From the NCBI GenBank assembly GCA_035943935.1, contig DASZBR010000001.1, forward strand, positions 62,001 to 126,000: 64,000 bases of DNA, written 5' to 3'. Below are positions 23,385 through 31,514 of the stretch, one piece after another. Each line of letters opens with the position of its first letter. Positions within the stretch are counted from its first letter, which is position 1. This DNA is from DASZBR01 sp035943935. GTDB taxonomy: Bacteria > Pseudomonadota > Gammaproteobacteria > DASZBR01. A program made the translations under genes and the position numbers. The notes under the pieces are model-generated. The model was not told the DNA's origin. It saw only the letters and a program-made list of their open reading frames with translations, and ran no database searches.

Positions 23385-24599
23385 TTAAACCGAAACTTTA
23401 TTCAGCGCGCCGGATAAAAACGACTCACCCGTCAGTATCGGCTTAATTCCCATATGTTCCGCAATCGTTTGACCAATATCCGCAAAAGTATCACGCTTGC
23501 CAATAAAGCCTGGTTTAACATTTGGACCAAACATTAATACCGGAATATGTTCGCGTGTGTGATCAGAGCCCGGAAATGTCGGATCACAGCCATGATCTGC
23601 TGTAATAATAGCAATATCATCTGGTTTTAGTAATTTTTCAAATTCGGGCAATTGTGAATCTAATTTTTCCAACGCTTTTGCATAGCCAGCAACATCTCTT
23701 CTATGGCCATATAACATATCGAAATCCACAAAGTTAACAAAAACTAAACTATTATCTGGCGCTGATTTAGTTTCGTTAATTAAAGCCTCGAATAATTTGT
23801 CGTTTCCATCTCCCTTCACTAATTTGGAAATTCCTCGATGGGCATAAATATCCGCGACTTTGCCGATAGCGATTACACTTCTTTTTTGTTCGACAAGATT
23901 ATCTAATAAAGTAGCAGAAGGGGGAGGTGTCGCAATATCTCGTCGATTTCCCGTTCGGTAAAATTTTCCGGGTTCTCCTAGAAACGGTCGAGCAATGACG
24001 CGGCCAATGTTATACGGGTCAACTAAATCACGAGCAATGCTGCATAAATCATATAATTTTTCTAAGCCAAAATAAGTCTCATGGGCGGCTATTTGAAATA
24101 CGCTGTCCGCAGAAGTGTAGATGATGGGTTTGCCTGTCTTAATATGCTCTTCACCGAGCTCATCAATAATGTCTGTGCCTGATGCATGTTTATTGCCTAA
24201 TATTCCCGGCAAATTGGCTTGAGTAATTAAGTTTTGGGTGAGTTCCTCAGGAAAGCTGGGATACGTTGTAGGGAAGTAGCCCCAGTCAAATAACACGGGA
24301 ACACCCGCAATTTCCCAATGACCGCTCGGCGTATCTTTGCCTGAGCTTTTTTCAGCAGCGAAGCCATAAGCAGCAGTAATCTGTGAAGAAAGTGGGATTC
24401 CTGGCAGTGAGCCGGGAGATTTCTTAGCGCTTTTTTCAGCGGCGGCACCTAAGCCTAGGCGTAACAAATTGGGGATGTTGAGGGATACTTTTTCAGCGAT
24501 ATGTCCAAAAGTATTGGCGCCCGTATCACCAAAAGCAGCGGCGTCATCGGCTGCGCCGATACCAAACGAATCCAGCAGTAGAATGAACGCTCTTGCCAT
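23385..24599 (-). CDS. deoB: Phosphopentomutase
   Basis: 404 aa, the full bacterial length. It interconverts (deoxy)ribose-1-phosphate and -5-phosphate in nucleoside salvage. The alkaline-phosphatase-like metal sites are clear: LLDSFGIGAADDAAAFGD, GDTGANTFGHIAE, SGKDTPSGHWE with the phospho-acceptor Thr, and TADHGCDPTFPGSDHTREH. It is divergent from erpA and stands alone, without deoC or deoD. Confidence 0.96.
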   Translation of the reverse strand: MARAFILLLDSFGIGAADDAAAFGDTGANTFGHIAEKVSLNIPNLLRLGLGAAAEKSAKKSPGSLPGIPLSSQITAAYGFAAEKSSGKDTPSGHWEIAGVPVLFDWGYFPTTYPSFPEELTQNLITQANLPGILGNKHASGTDIIDELGEEHIKTGKPIIYTSADSVFQIAAHETYFGLEKLYDLCSIARDLVDPYNIGRVIARPFLGEPGKFYRTGNRRDIATPPPSATLLDNLVEQKRSVIAIGKVADIYAHRGISKLVKGDGNDKLFEALINETKSAPDNSLVFVNFVDFDMLYGHRRDVAGYAKALEKLDSQLPEFEKLLKPDDIAIITADHGCDPTFPGSDHTREHIPVLMFGPNVKPGFIGKRDTFADIGQTIAEHMGIKPILTGESFLSGALNKVSV

Positions 24600-24629
24600 G
24601 AATTGACCTTATATGGAGTAAAGTCTGTG

Positions 24630-24635
24630 TATAAT
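24630..24635 (+). promoter_or_regulatory. Probable -10 box for erpA
   Basis: A consensus TATAAT lies 28 bp before the ATG at 24663. A TTGACC at 24603-24608 is 21 bp upstream, rather far for a -35. Its position supports the 24663 start over earlier in-frame codons. Confidence 0.45.
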
Positions 24636-24662
24636 AGCAAAAATTCAGAACGGGGTGTTGAT

Positions 24663-25040
24663 ATGGGTGTATGTAACAAAAGAACATTAGATGTCGTCGA
24701 TAAAGCGGCGCCTGTGATTTTTAGCGAAAATGCAGCGGCCAAAGTCCAGGCCCTGATTGAAGAAGAAGGTAATACAGAGCTTAAGTTAAGAGTCTGTATA
24801 GAATCCGGCGGATGTTCTGGATTGCAGTATGGTTTTCAATTTGACGAAAATATTCGCGAAGACGATGCGGTTTATACGACGAATGGTGTGAATTTGTTGG
24901 TCGGAAGTGAAAGCCAAAATTATTTAGCGGGCGCGACGATTGATTATGTGGATGATCTTGAGGGTGAACGTTTTGTGATTGAAAACCCGAACGCTAAATC
25001 TACGTGCGGGTGTGGTTCATCGTTTGATATTGAAGATTAG
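24663..25040 (+). CDS. erpA: A-type iron-sulfur carrier ErpA
   Basis: 125 aa. Carries Fe-S clusters to target enzymes such as those of isoprenoid synthesis. The three cluster Cys are in IESGGCSGLQYGF and in the terminal STCGCGSSF. GGGGTG lies 7 bp before the chosen ATG. IscA/SufA are close relatives; ErpA is preferred because the gene stands alone and not in an isc or suf operon. Its stop overlaps the end of the convergent CsrA-like gene by 4 bp. Confidence 0.88.
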   Translation: MGVCNKRTLDVVDKAAPVIFSENAAAKVQALIEEEGNTELKLRVCIESGGCSGLQYGFQFDENIREDDAVYTTNGVNLLVGSESQNYLAGATIDYVDDLEGERFVIENPNAKSTCGCGSSFDIED

Positions 25041-25201
25041 CTTCGCGTATTTTCCTTTGCATCCGCGACTAATTTTATCTGATCTTCACTAATACCTTGC
25101 AAAATAAACTCTACTGCTTCTTCACTGATTTTTTTTATCTCCATGGTAATATTTTCATTAATTCTGACAGCCTCACCTTCACGACGCATTAATAGCAACA
25201 T
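25037..25201 (-). CDS. Short CsrA-like RNA-binding regulator
   Basis: 54 aa; GAGGTG lies 6 bp before the ATG. The N-terminus MLLLMRREGEAVRINENITM keeps the CsrA pattern M-L-x-L-x-R-R-x-G-E-x-x-x-I, including L4, R6 and R7 that contact RNA. After strand 2 about 12 extra helical residues (KISEEAVEFILQG) are inserted, then EDQIKLVADAKE resembles strands 3-4, and the usual C-terminal helix (VHREEIYQRI in E. coli) is missing. A helix inserted at this place recalls Pseudomonas RsmN. It lies 69 bp behind tssE on the same strand and may belong to that transcript. Confidence 0.7.
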   Translation of the reverse strand: MLLLMRREGEAVRINENITMEIKKISEEAVEFILQGISEDQIKLVADAKENTRS

Positions 25202-25270
25202 GGGAAGCACCTCATTTTAAGTTATCTTGTTTTACGTTTTATATTTGTACCATCCGGCGATTCTATCGAT

Positions 25271-25630
25271 TTAAAATAAAAATACAATGCCACCACTTAA
25301 AAAATTAACGTCGAAATGAATTTTTTCCCCATTGCATATTGTCGAGTAAATAGTTAAGCAAATCACGCAGTCGATATTTTCTATGGATTGAAATGTTATT
25401 TTGCTATTTCTTAACCGTGGTTCATAGCGAGAGATTAAATTTAAAATAGCCTGTTTGAGTTGTTGCAACGATTCGGGAATTTTCTGATAAATTTCTCCCA
25501 GATCGGGTAAGCCATAATCAGGCAAATGTTTCAGTGAGCCTTGGCGAGCATTCAACAACCGACTTAAATGCTCGCGTATGCTCGAGACAACATCCACCGT
25601 TGGCAACGGATTTAGGATCGTTCTATCCAT
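25271..25630 (-). CDS. tssE: Type VI secretion baseplate protein TssE (gp25-like)
   Basis: 119 aa from the ATG at 25630. The gpW/gp25 baseplate fold is visible: VSSIREHLSRLLNARQGSL, DYGLPDL, SLQQLKQAILNLISRYEPRL, then a beta-rich end. TssE joins the sheath to the baseplate of the type VI secretion machine. It overlaps the end of hcp by 19 bp and is the last structural gene of the operon. Confidence 0.88.
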   Translation of the reverse strand: MDRTILNPLPTVDVVSSIREHLSRLLNARQGSLKHLPDYGLPDLGEIYQKIPESLQQLKQAILNLISRYEPRLRNSKITFQSIENIDCVICLTIYSTICNGEKIHFDVNFLSGGIVFLF

Positions 25631-26097
25631 GTATCTTCTGATGAAATATTTCCGTCGACATAGAGCCATTGGATTTTTTCATAACGAAAAGCGACTTCTT
25701 CCATGTGTCCGTAATGTTCTTTGAGTTTATCTTTGACATCTTTAACGACTGGCTTAACCGAAACGACTTTTGCATTGGTTAATGTTTGACGTAAATATTC
25801 TTGTTCTTTGCCTGAGTCATCAATGCGATACCAGCTGAGTTTTACTTCTTTTAAATTTTGACCACTGCAACAGGCTTTATTTAATACGGGTGTTGCGCTG
25901 CAAAATTGTTTGGTAATCATAAAGGGGGAGTGTTTGCGTGTGCCGCTTAAATTCCCTGTGTGTTCATCCGTCGGAATATAAACTTCATGATGGAAAGAAT
26001 AAATTTCGGCACTTCCTTCGCGGCCTTTGACTTTAACAGCACTTTTGACATCATTTCCTTGCGCGTCTTTGATCCAGAGATATCCGGGGCTTGGCAT
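25612..26097 (-). CDS. hcp: Type VI secretion tube protein Hcp
   Basis: 161 aa, the standard Hcp length. Hcp hexamers stack into the inner tube that is expelled with the spike. Family marks are GYLWIKDAQGNDVKSAVKVKG-like N-terminus, EIYSFHHEVYIP, HSPFMITKQ, and the C-terminal FRYEKIQWLYVDGN. Placed directly behind tssC (2-bp gap). Confidence 0.92.
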   Translation of the reverse strand: MPSPGYLWIKDAQGNDVKSAVKVKGREGSAEIYSFHHEVYIPTDEHTGNLSGTRKHSPFMITKQFCSATPVLNKACCSGQNLKEVKLSWYRIDDSGKEQEYLRQTLTNAKVVSVKPVVKDVKDKLKEHYGHMEEVAFRYEKIQWLYVDGNISSEDTWIERS

Positions 26098-26099
26098 AA

Positions 26100-27551
26100 T
26101 TAAGATTCCTTAGCAGGTAGTTGTGCAACCAGTGAGAGACGAACGTCGATTCCTTCTACCTGAAAATGTGGCATCACAAATAAATTGACGCGATAGGTGC
26201 CGGGGTTATCAGGGAGAGCGATAACCTCGACTTTTCCTTCGCGTAAAGGGTGAGTGGCCATTAATTCAGGACCAGGATTATTCATATGAGTAATTAAGGT
26301 ATTGAGCCAACGATTGAGTTCCGCTTCGAGTTCTTCTTTGTTTTTGGCGGAGCCAATATTTTCGCGTTGCAGGACTTTTAAATAATGTCCCAAACGTGAG
26401 CTGAGGAAAATATAGGGTAGTCGGGCATTAATACGACTATTGGCCGTAGCCTCTGGCGTGTCATAGATTATGGGTTTTTGAACGGAATTTGCCGAGAAGA
26501 AGCACGCAAAGTCGCTATTTTTGTAATAACTTAAGGGGATAAATCCTAATTGTGCTAATTCGAGCTCGCGCGTTTCGGGGATTAATATCTCAGAGGGTAT
26601 TTTAGTTTGTAGCCCACAGCCGACGTCATATTGATGCAAGACGAGGTTTTCAATCTTCCCGCCGGATTCTGGCCCGCGAATATTTACCGTCCAGCCATGG
26701 TCTTTAAAGCTACGTGTGAGTGTGGTGGCAAACGCAAAGCTGCTTTTTCCCCATAAATATTTCTTGGCTGTATTTCCCGCAACATCTTCATGTTCATAGG
26801 GCAGGCGCAACAAAAACTGGGGTAGAGTTAATCCTATATATCTTGCTGCTTCTGTTTGCCTAAAGGCATTCCACCGAATGTATTCCGCGCGTTCCATATA
26901 ATTGGGTAAGTCATCCATTTGCATGACGTCATCGAGAGAGGTCTTGTTGAAAAAACCTGCGCCGACATTGGCGATAAACGGACAGTGTGTAGTCGATGAG
27001 ATACGAGCAATATGAGTTAATAAATTTATATCGTTATTATTAGCCTCAAATTCGTAGTCAGAAATAATAGCGGCGATCGGTTCTCCGCCGGGCGTATCAT
27101 ATTCCTGAATATAAATATGTTTATATAACGCTGAGTGAGTGATATCAGGTGCATCATTAAAATCTTCTCGGAGAGTTTCTTTGTCAACATCTAGAATTTC
27201 TATTTTCGTATTGGCCTTAAAGTCTGTTTTGTCGACGACATATTTCAGGCTAGTCCACAGTGATTCTAATTTTTGAAAATCTTCATTGTGTAAAATCATA
27301 TCCAGTTGTTCATGGATCTTATTATCGATACACCCAATAAAATGATCGAGTAATACTTTGTCTATTTTTTCTATGGGATTATTTTCTTCTAGCATTAAGT
27401 TTAGAAAGACGTGAAGGGCTGCTGTTAATCTTTCGCTGGCGCTTTTTTCAGCCATAAGATGTAGGTTATTAAATTGCTGAAGATCCAAGGGTTGGAAGAC
27501 GGGTGTGATATTTGCGGTTTCGCATAAATTTTCATACGAGAGCATATTCAT
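26100..27551 (-). CDS. tssC: Type VI secretion sheath large subunit TssC
   Basis: 483 aa from the ATG at 27551, which has AGGAG 9 bp upstream and overlaps the tssB stop by a few bases. VipB/ImpC signature segments: LESLWTSLKYVVDKTDF, HSALYKHIYIQEYDTPGGEP, RAEYIRWNAFR, LPQFLLRLPYEHE and RGPESGGKIENLVLHQYDVG. With TssB it forms the contractile sheath around the Hcp tube. Confidence 0.96.
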   Translation of the reverse strand: MNMLSYENLCETANITPVFQPLDLQQFNNLHLMAEKSASERLTAALHVFLNLMLEENNPIEKIDKVLLDHFIGCIDNKIHEQLDMILHNEDFQKLESLWTSLKYVVDKTDFKANTKIEILDVDKETLREDFNDAPDITHSALYKHIYIQEYDTPGGEPIAAIISDYEFEANNNDINLLTHIARISSTTHCPFIANVGAGFFNKTSLDDVMQMDDLPNYMERAEYIRWNAFRQTEAARYIGLTLPQFLLRLPYEHEDVAGNTAKKYLWGKSSFAFATTLTRSFKDHGWTVNIRGPESGGKIENLVLHQYDVGCGLQTKIPSEILIPETRELELAQLGFIPLSYYKNSDFACFFSANSVQKPIIYDTPEATANSRINARLPYIFLSSRLGHYLKVLQRENIGSAKNKEELEAELNRWLNTLITHMNNPGPELMATHPLREGKVEVIALPDNPGTYRVNLFVMPHFQVEGIDVRLSLVAQLPAKES

Positions 27552-27552
27552 A

Positions 27553-28002
27553 TTATTCTTCTCCTGTAAGTGGCGATTTATCCTGAATATCATTGCGTAA
27601 TTGGAGTAGCGAGGTTTTATCTTTGGCGAGTTTTTCTAAGGCTTTTCTGAATTCCGTATTATCAATCAGATTAGATTTTAAATCCTTGAGTAAATTTCGC
27701 ATGCTCATGAGTTTACGCAAAACGGGAACTTGCGAGACAAGTTGTTCGGGATGAAAATCCCTGAGTTTCTTAAATGTTAAGGCAGTGTGGGTGTCTGGGA
27801 GAGTGAGTGTCGGCGAAAGGCTGGCTAATACGTCATCGAAATTATGTTGCGTGATATTCATTCTTTCCCGTTGAGAAACGGGTTTGGTATTTTTGTGACG
27901 ACTAAAATTTCCGAGCACAAATAGTTTGAGTGGCAATTCTTTCTTTCGGCGGGCGCCGTGGGTTTCGACATCGAGGGTAATATTAACGCGAGCCTGTTTC
28001 AT
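27553..28002 (-). CDS. tssB: Type VI secretion sheath small subunit TssB
   Basis: 149 aa from the ATG at 28002 (AAGGA upstream). VipA/ImpB features: ARVNITLDVETHGARRKKE, LPLKLFVLGNFS, then FDDVLASLSPTLTL and the Leu-rich FRKALEKLAKDKTSLLQLR helix. First gene of the tssB-tssC-hcp-tssE operon. None of the membrane complex (TssJLM), TssK, TssF/G, ClpV or VgrG genes is in the window. Confidence 0.95.
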   Translation of the reverse strand: MKQARVNITLDVETHGARRKKELPLKLFVLGNFSRHKNTKPVSQRERMNITQHNFDDVLASLSPTLTLPDTHTALTFKKLRDFHPEQLVSQVPVLRKLMSMRNLLKDLKSNLIDNTEFRKALEKLAKDKTSLLQLRNDIQDKSPLTGEE

Positions 28003-28130
28003 AAATCCGTCCTTATTATTTCGTGAATTAAAAGGTAACACAGGAAATTTAATTAATCAAATTATTTTTTAATTTTATTTTTTCTATTTTTCCCACACCC
28101 TCGCTGCCGCAAAAATTTTTAAATTAATAG

Positions 28131-28160
28131 TAGCCCGGATGGAGCGTAGCGAAATCCGGG
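28131..28160. repeat. REP-like unit, TAGCCCGGAT..ATCCGGG family (forward)
   Basis: TAGCCCGGATGGAGCGTAGC then GAAATCCGGG; the ends CCCGGAT and ATCCGGG pair. Inverted relative at 28252-28284, relative at 28881-28912. Confidence 0.85.
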
Positions 28161-28251
28161 AATTAAATTAAGAAAGATTTAGTTTTATTATTTAAAGTCG
28201 TAATAAAAGTAGGGGTTATCTTGAGAATCCATTGATGAATTGTTTAATAGT

Positions 28252-28284
28252 TCCCGGATTTCGTTCCACTCCATCCGGGCTACG
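28252..28284. repeat. REP-like unit, CCCGGATTTCG family (inverted)
   Basis: TCCCGGATTTCGTTCCACTC then CATCCGGGCTACG, the reverse orientation of the unit at 28131-28160, about 90 bp away. The two together form a large inverted arrangement. Confidence 0.85.
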
Positions 28285-28471
28285 GGAGTATTATTAAATG
28301 TTGCGGGGCGTGCGGTATCGAGGGTGTGGGGAGCATCATAAAACCCCGTTTTTTACTGGATAATTGCCTTGGAAAATGGGTGGCGGGGGTGAGAGCCTCA
28401 AAGACTATTATATTTGAGTACTCTATAGTAAAGTAGCGCCTGTTACTTTGAAATAAACCATGGAGATGCAT

Positions 28472-28807
28472 ATGAAAGCAAAGCGCGTTAAGAAACACCC
28501 CAGCAAAGTATTGAAGAAAGTGAAGCCAAAAGCGGTTGTAAAAGCCAAGGCGAAAGCGACTTCAATGAAGGGACAGGGCACATCGTCCGAACATGATGCG
28601 GTAAAGAAACTCCAAAAGGATGTTTCCTTAAGTATTGTGAAATATATGGATAAAGAGAAGATTGGGTTTAATGAGCTGGCGCGACGTTTACGCACAAGCC
28701 CGACACAAACACAGAAGATTCAGAAGGGAAATGCCAATTTAACGATGGCGAGTGTGGCTCATATTGCAGCAGTGATGAAGAAGAAAGTTCGTTTGGTGTT
28801 TGAGTAA
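28472..28807 (+). CDS. HTH (XRE) regulator with Lys/Ala-rich H1-like tail
   Basis: 111 aa from the ATG at 28472 (GGAG 6 bp upstream; earlier in-frame ATGs at 28460 and 28466 lie on or before the ribosome binding site). Residues 1-35 are almost all Lys, Ala, Val and Pro (KAVVKAKAKATSMKGQ), like the histone-H1-like tails of Chlamydia and Coxiella Hq1. Residues about 50-111 are a Cro/CI HTH (IGFNELARRLRTSPTQTQKI, NANLTMASVAHIAAVM). It might be a transcription regulator with a DNA-coating tail or a solitary antitoxin; no toxin is adjacent. Confidence 0.8.
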   Translation: MKAKRVKKHPSKVLKKVKPKAVVKAKAKATSMKGQGTSSEHDAVKKLQKDVSLSIVKYMDKEKIGFNELARRLRTSPTQTQKIQKGNANLTMASVAHIAAVMKKKVRLVFE

Positions 28808-28811
28808 GTAA

Positions 28812-28857
28812 CCCTCACCCCCGCTTCGCGGACCCTCTCCTATACGGGAGAGGGCGC
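28812..28857. repeat. REP-like repeat, CCCTCACCC..GGGAGAGGG family
   Basis: CCCTCACCCCCGCTTCGCGG then ACCCTCTCCTATACGGGAGAGGGCGC, containing two nested hairpins. Relative of 13703-13741. It directly follows the HTH gene and may end its transcript. Confidence 0.75.
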
Positions 28858-28880
28858 TACCTTAAAATGTTTATTTAGTT

Positions 28881-28919
28881 TGTAGCCCGGATAGAGCGAA
28901 GCGAAATCCGGGTTTTTTT
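28881..28919 (+). terminator. REP-like unit with T-run, likely terminator
   Basis: TGTAGCCCGGATAGAGCGAA then GCGAAATCCGGG, followed at once by seven T residues. The CCCGGAT/ATCCGGG stem plus T-run has the form of a rho-independent terminator for the upstream HTH gene. Confidence 0.65.
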
Positions 28920-29062
28920 CACCCATCTTTACAAGTCGTTTTTCCTGCCTAAAACAGCCTTCTTCGGGCCTTGGTTGTCGAAAAAGGCTGTATTTCTTCA
29001 TATTTCCTTAAGGTTTTCCTGATAAACTGTTGGCTCATTTTGATGATAAAGAGGGTGTAAAA

Positions 29063-30112
29063 ATGAAAGAACGTAAGCCTGCTGAGGCAGTGACTCGTTT
29101 TAAAAAACAGGTCGTTAGAAACGGTGTGATAGATATTTCGCAATTCATCTGTTTTATGCGACAACAAATGGAACAGAGTGATTTTCAACAATCAGATGTC
29201 GAAAAAGCTATTTGTGCTGAAATTACAAAAGCAAACGCTTCAGTTGCAAATCCTTGTAATGGAGTGACTCCTCTCCATAGTGCTGCTGTCGTTGGATTCA
29301 GCGATGTTATTGAAAAATTGATTAATTGCGGTGCGAGAAGTGATGCGAGGAATGCGAAAGGTCAAGTTCCGCTTCACTCTGCGGTTTTAAGTGCAGACGT
29401 TCTAATAATTGGTCAGTTAGTATTAAATGGTGTTCCTGATGATCTCAATGCGAAGGATGAAAGTGGACAATCTCCACTGGACCTTCTCGTTAAGGATTCT
29501 GATTTTTTTGCCAAATTCCTCCGACGTGTCGTGTCTAAAATAGAAGAACATAAACGCGTTTTGGGTGAGGCTAAGGCTTTTGTGGAACAATTTGAACCTA
29601 GACTGAAGACGATGGGTCCTCCTTCAGCTAAAAAAGAATACGAGAAACGCGTTTTTGATCGTAAGAATATGATACGAATTTGTGAGGATTTGATTAAGAA
29701 TTCAGAAATGGTCCTCAGTAAAATAGACCTGGCTTTATTGCTTCAAACAAACAGGTTACTTCCCGAAACACTTAAACGTTATTTTCAGGAAAATACTTTT
29801 AAGTGTTTGCCAAGAGATCAAAGAATTGCTGTAGTGAAAAGTCTTGAATCAATCATGAGTTCCAGCGAGAGTAATACTCAGACAAAAGAAAAATTGGCTG
29901 TTGAATTACTGTGTGAGCATCAGCTTTATAAAATTGCTACATTAATGGGGTTGGTACTTAATCGTAAGCAAAGTATTCCTCAACGAGACGTTGTAAGAAT
30001 GTTGATGCGTTACACTTTGCTGCCGCCGCATAATGTGCCAGCCAATTTTCAGGTTGTGTTTTCAGCTGAGCAAGAAGAGAAACCAGAATTACCAAAAGTG
30101 ACGCTGAGTTAA
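29063..30112 (+). CDS. Ankyrin-repeat protein with helical C-terminus
   Basis: 349 aa from the ATG at 29063 (GAGGGTG upstream). Three ankyrin repeats at about 60-160: GVTPLHSAAVVGFSDVIEKL, GQVPLHSAVLSADVLIIGQL and GQSPLDLLVKDSDFFAKFL. The rest is charged and helical (EEHKRVLGEAKAFVEQF) with no known domain. No signal peptide. Probably a host-directed effector as in other Legionellales; this is inferred from architecture only. Confidence 0.82.
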   Translation: MKERKPAEAVTRFKKQVVRNGVIDISQFICFMRQQMEQSDFQQSDVEKAICAEITKANASVANPCNGVTPLHSAAVVGFSDVIEKLINCGARSDARNAKGQVPLHSAVLSADVLIIGQLVLNGVPDDLNAKDESGQSPLDLLVKDSDFFAKFLRRVVSKIEEHKRVLGEAKAFVEQFEPRLKTMGPPSAKKEYEKRVFDRKNMIRICEDLIKNSEMVLSKIDLALLLQTNRLLPETLKRYFQENTFKCLPRDQRIAVVKSLESIMSSSESNTQTKEKLAVELLCEHQLYKIATLMGLVLNRKQSIPQRDVVRMLMRYTLLPPHNVPANFQVVFSAEQEEKPELPKVTLS

Positions 30113-30120
30113 ATGTATAT

Positions 30121-30150
30121 TTGTAGGGAGCAGGCCATGTCTGCTCCTAA
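30121..30150. repeat. REP-like hairpin, GTAGGG family
   Basis: TTGTAGGGAGCAG-GCCATGT-CTGCTCCTAA with 7-bp arms. Same 22-nt hairpin length and GTAGGG lead as the unit at 12961-12988 with different arms. It separates two convergent genes and overlaps the last codons of cysS. Confidence 0.6.
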
Positions 30151-31514
30151 ATCTTCCGCCACGTTGTCTTTCCCGCCGCATCCTCAATGATAATCCCCAT
30201 CTTTTGCAATTGATCACGAATTTCATCAGATTTTGCCCAATTCTTTTCAGCGCGGGCTTTATTTCTTTCTGCAATTAAATTTTCGATTTCATCAGTATCT
30301 TTAGCGGTATCTTGGCCTCGCTTTAAAAACTCATCTGGGTTCTGCTCAAGAATGCCTAATAAATTACCCAAATGTTTCAATGTCGCTGCAAGAATGCCAT
30401 CTTGAGTTTTATTTACTTCTCGCGCCAAATCAAATAAAACAGAAATCGCTATCGGCGTATTAAAATCATCTTCCATCGCTTCATGAAATTTTGTCGTAAA
30501 GCTATTTTGAAGATCGGGTTTAATATGTGGAATATCAATATTTCTCAAGCTTAAATATAATCTTTCTAATGCAGATTGCGCTTGATCCAATAATTCTTTG
30601 GAATAATTTAATTGGCTGCGATACTGACTGGTTAACATAAAATATCTAATCACTTCTGCCGGATATTCTTTTAATACATCGCGTATTGTGAAGAAATTTC
30701 CCAGAGACTTCGACATTTTTTCTTTATTTATGGTCACGAATCCGACATGCATCCATTGATCCACAACGGTTTTTCCGGTGGCACCTTCGGATTGTGCAAT
30801 TTCGTTTTGATGATGCGGGAAAATTAAATCAAATCCACCGCCGTGCACATCAAATTGTTCGCCTAAGCAATCCAACGACATCGCCGAACATTCAATATGC
30901 CAACCCGGTCGACCTTTTCCCCACGGAGAATCCCAGGAAGGTTCACCGGGTTTTGCGACTTTCCATAAGACAAAATCTAAGGGATCTGTTTTGGATTCGG
31001 TAATAGCCACTCTTGCACCGGCACGTAATTTGTCGGTAGTTTGGTGAGCCAATGCGCCATAATGTTTGAATTTATTAACCGCATAATAAACATCGCCATT
31101 TTGACCTAAATAAGCATAATTATTTTTAATTAATTCTTCAATAATATGAATCATCTGGGGAACAAATTCAGTGGCACGCGGTTCTTTGGTGGGCGGTAAA
31201 ATATTAAGTTTTTGTTCATCTTCATGCATGGCATCAATAAAACGAGAAGTTAACGCATGAAAGTCTTCTTTATTTTCATTGGCTCGCTGAATAATTTTGT
31301 CGTCGATATCCGTAATATTGCGAACATAATCTACTTCATAGCCAATATGTCGTAGATATCGCGTGATAACATCAAAAGAAACTAATACTCTTGCGTGGCC
31401 TATATGACAAAAATCATAAACAGTCATGCCACAAACATATAATTTGATTTTATTGGGTTCGAGAGTTTTAAGGGGCCCTTTTTCTTTTGTAAGGGTATTA
31501 TAGATTTGCAGCAT
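30147..31514 (-). CDS. cysS: Cysteinyl-tRNA synthetase
   Basis: 455 aa, class I. HIGH motif in FCHIGHARVLVSFDV, KMSKS motif in KEKMSKSLGNFFTI, zinc ligands Cys28 in LYVCGMTVYD and the later WHIECSAM and GGGFDLIFPHHQNE segments. The C-terminal DALR-like anticodon region is normal. The start overlaps the end of gltX by 17 bp, so the two synthetases are coupled. Confidence 0.97.
   Translation of the reverse strand: MLQIYNTLTKEKGPLKTLEPNKIKLYVCGMTVYDFCHIGHARVLVSFDVITRYLRHIGYEVDYVRNITDIDDKIIQRANENKEDFHALTSRFIDAMHEDEQKLNILPPTKEPRATEFVPQMIHIIEELIKNNYAYLGQNGDVYYAVNKFKHYGALAHQTTDKLRAGARVAITESKTDPLDFVLWKVAKPGEPSWDSPWGKGRPGWHIECSAMSLDCLGEQFDVHGGGFDLIFPHHQNEIAQSEGATGKTVVDQWMHVGFVTINKEKMSKSLGNFFTIRDVLKEYPAEVIRYFMLTSQYRSQLNYSKELLDQAQSALERLYLSLRNIDIPHIKPDLQNSFTTKFHEAMEDDFNTPIAISVLFDLAREVNKTQDGILAATLKHLGNLLGILEQNPDEFLKRGQDTAKDTDEIENLIAERNKARAEKNWAKSDEIRDQLQKMGIIIEDAAGKTTWRKI

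Larger units (their letters stand above)
28003..28471. other. 469-bp intergenic region with two REP-like units
   Basis: This gap upstream of tssB and of the HTH gene contains an AT-rich stretch (28040-28130) and two oppositely oriented GCCCGGAT-type repeats (28131-28160, 28252-28284). No credible gene was seen. The promoter of the type VI operon is probably in the AT-rich part, but no clear -35/-10 pair was identified. Confidence 0.6.

Noticed and set aside
25271..28002. The tssB-tssC-hcp-tssE genes as a phage tail or R-type pyocin
   Set aside because: The sheath is split into TssB and TssC and the tube protein is Hcp-type, which is specific to type VI secretion; no capsid, tail-fibre or lysis genes are present.
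28003..28471. CRISPR-like array between tssB and the HTH gene
   Set aside because: The repeats are few, occur in opposite orientations and lack regular spacers; they match REP-type palindromes.
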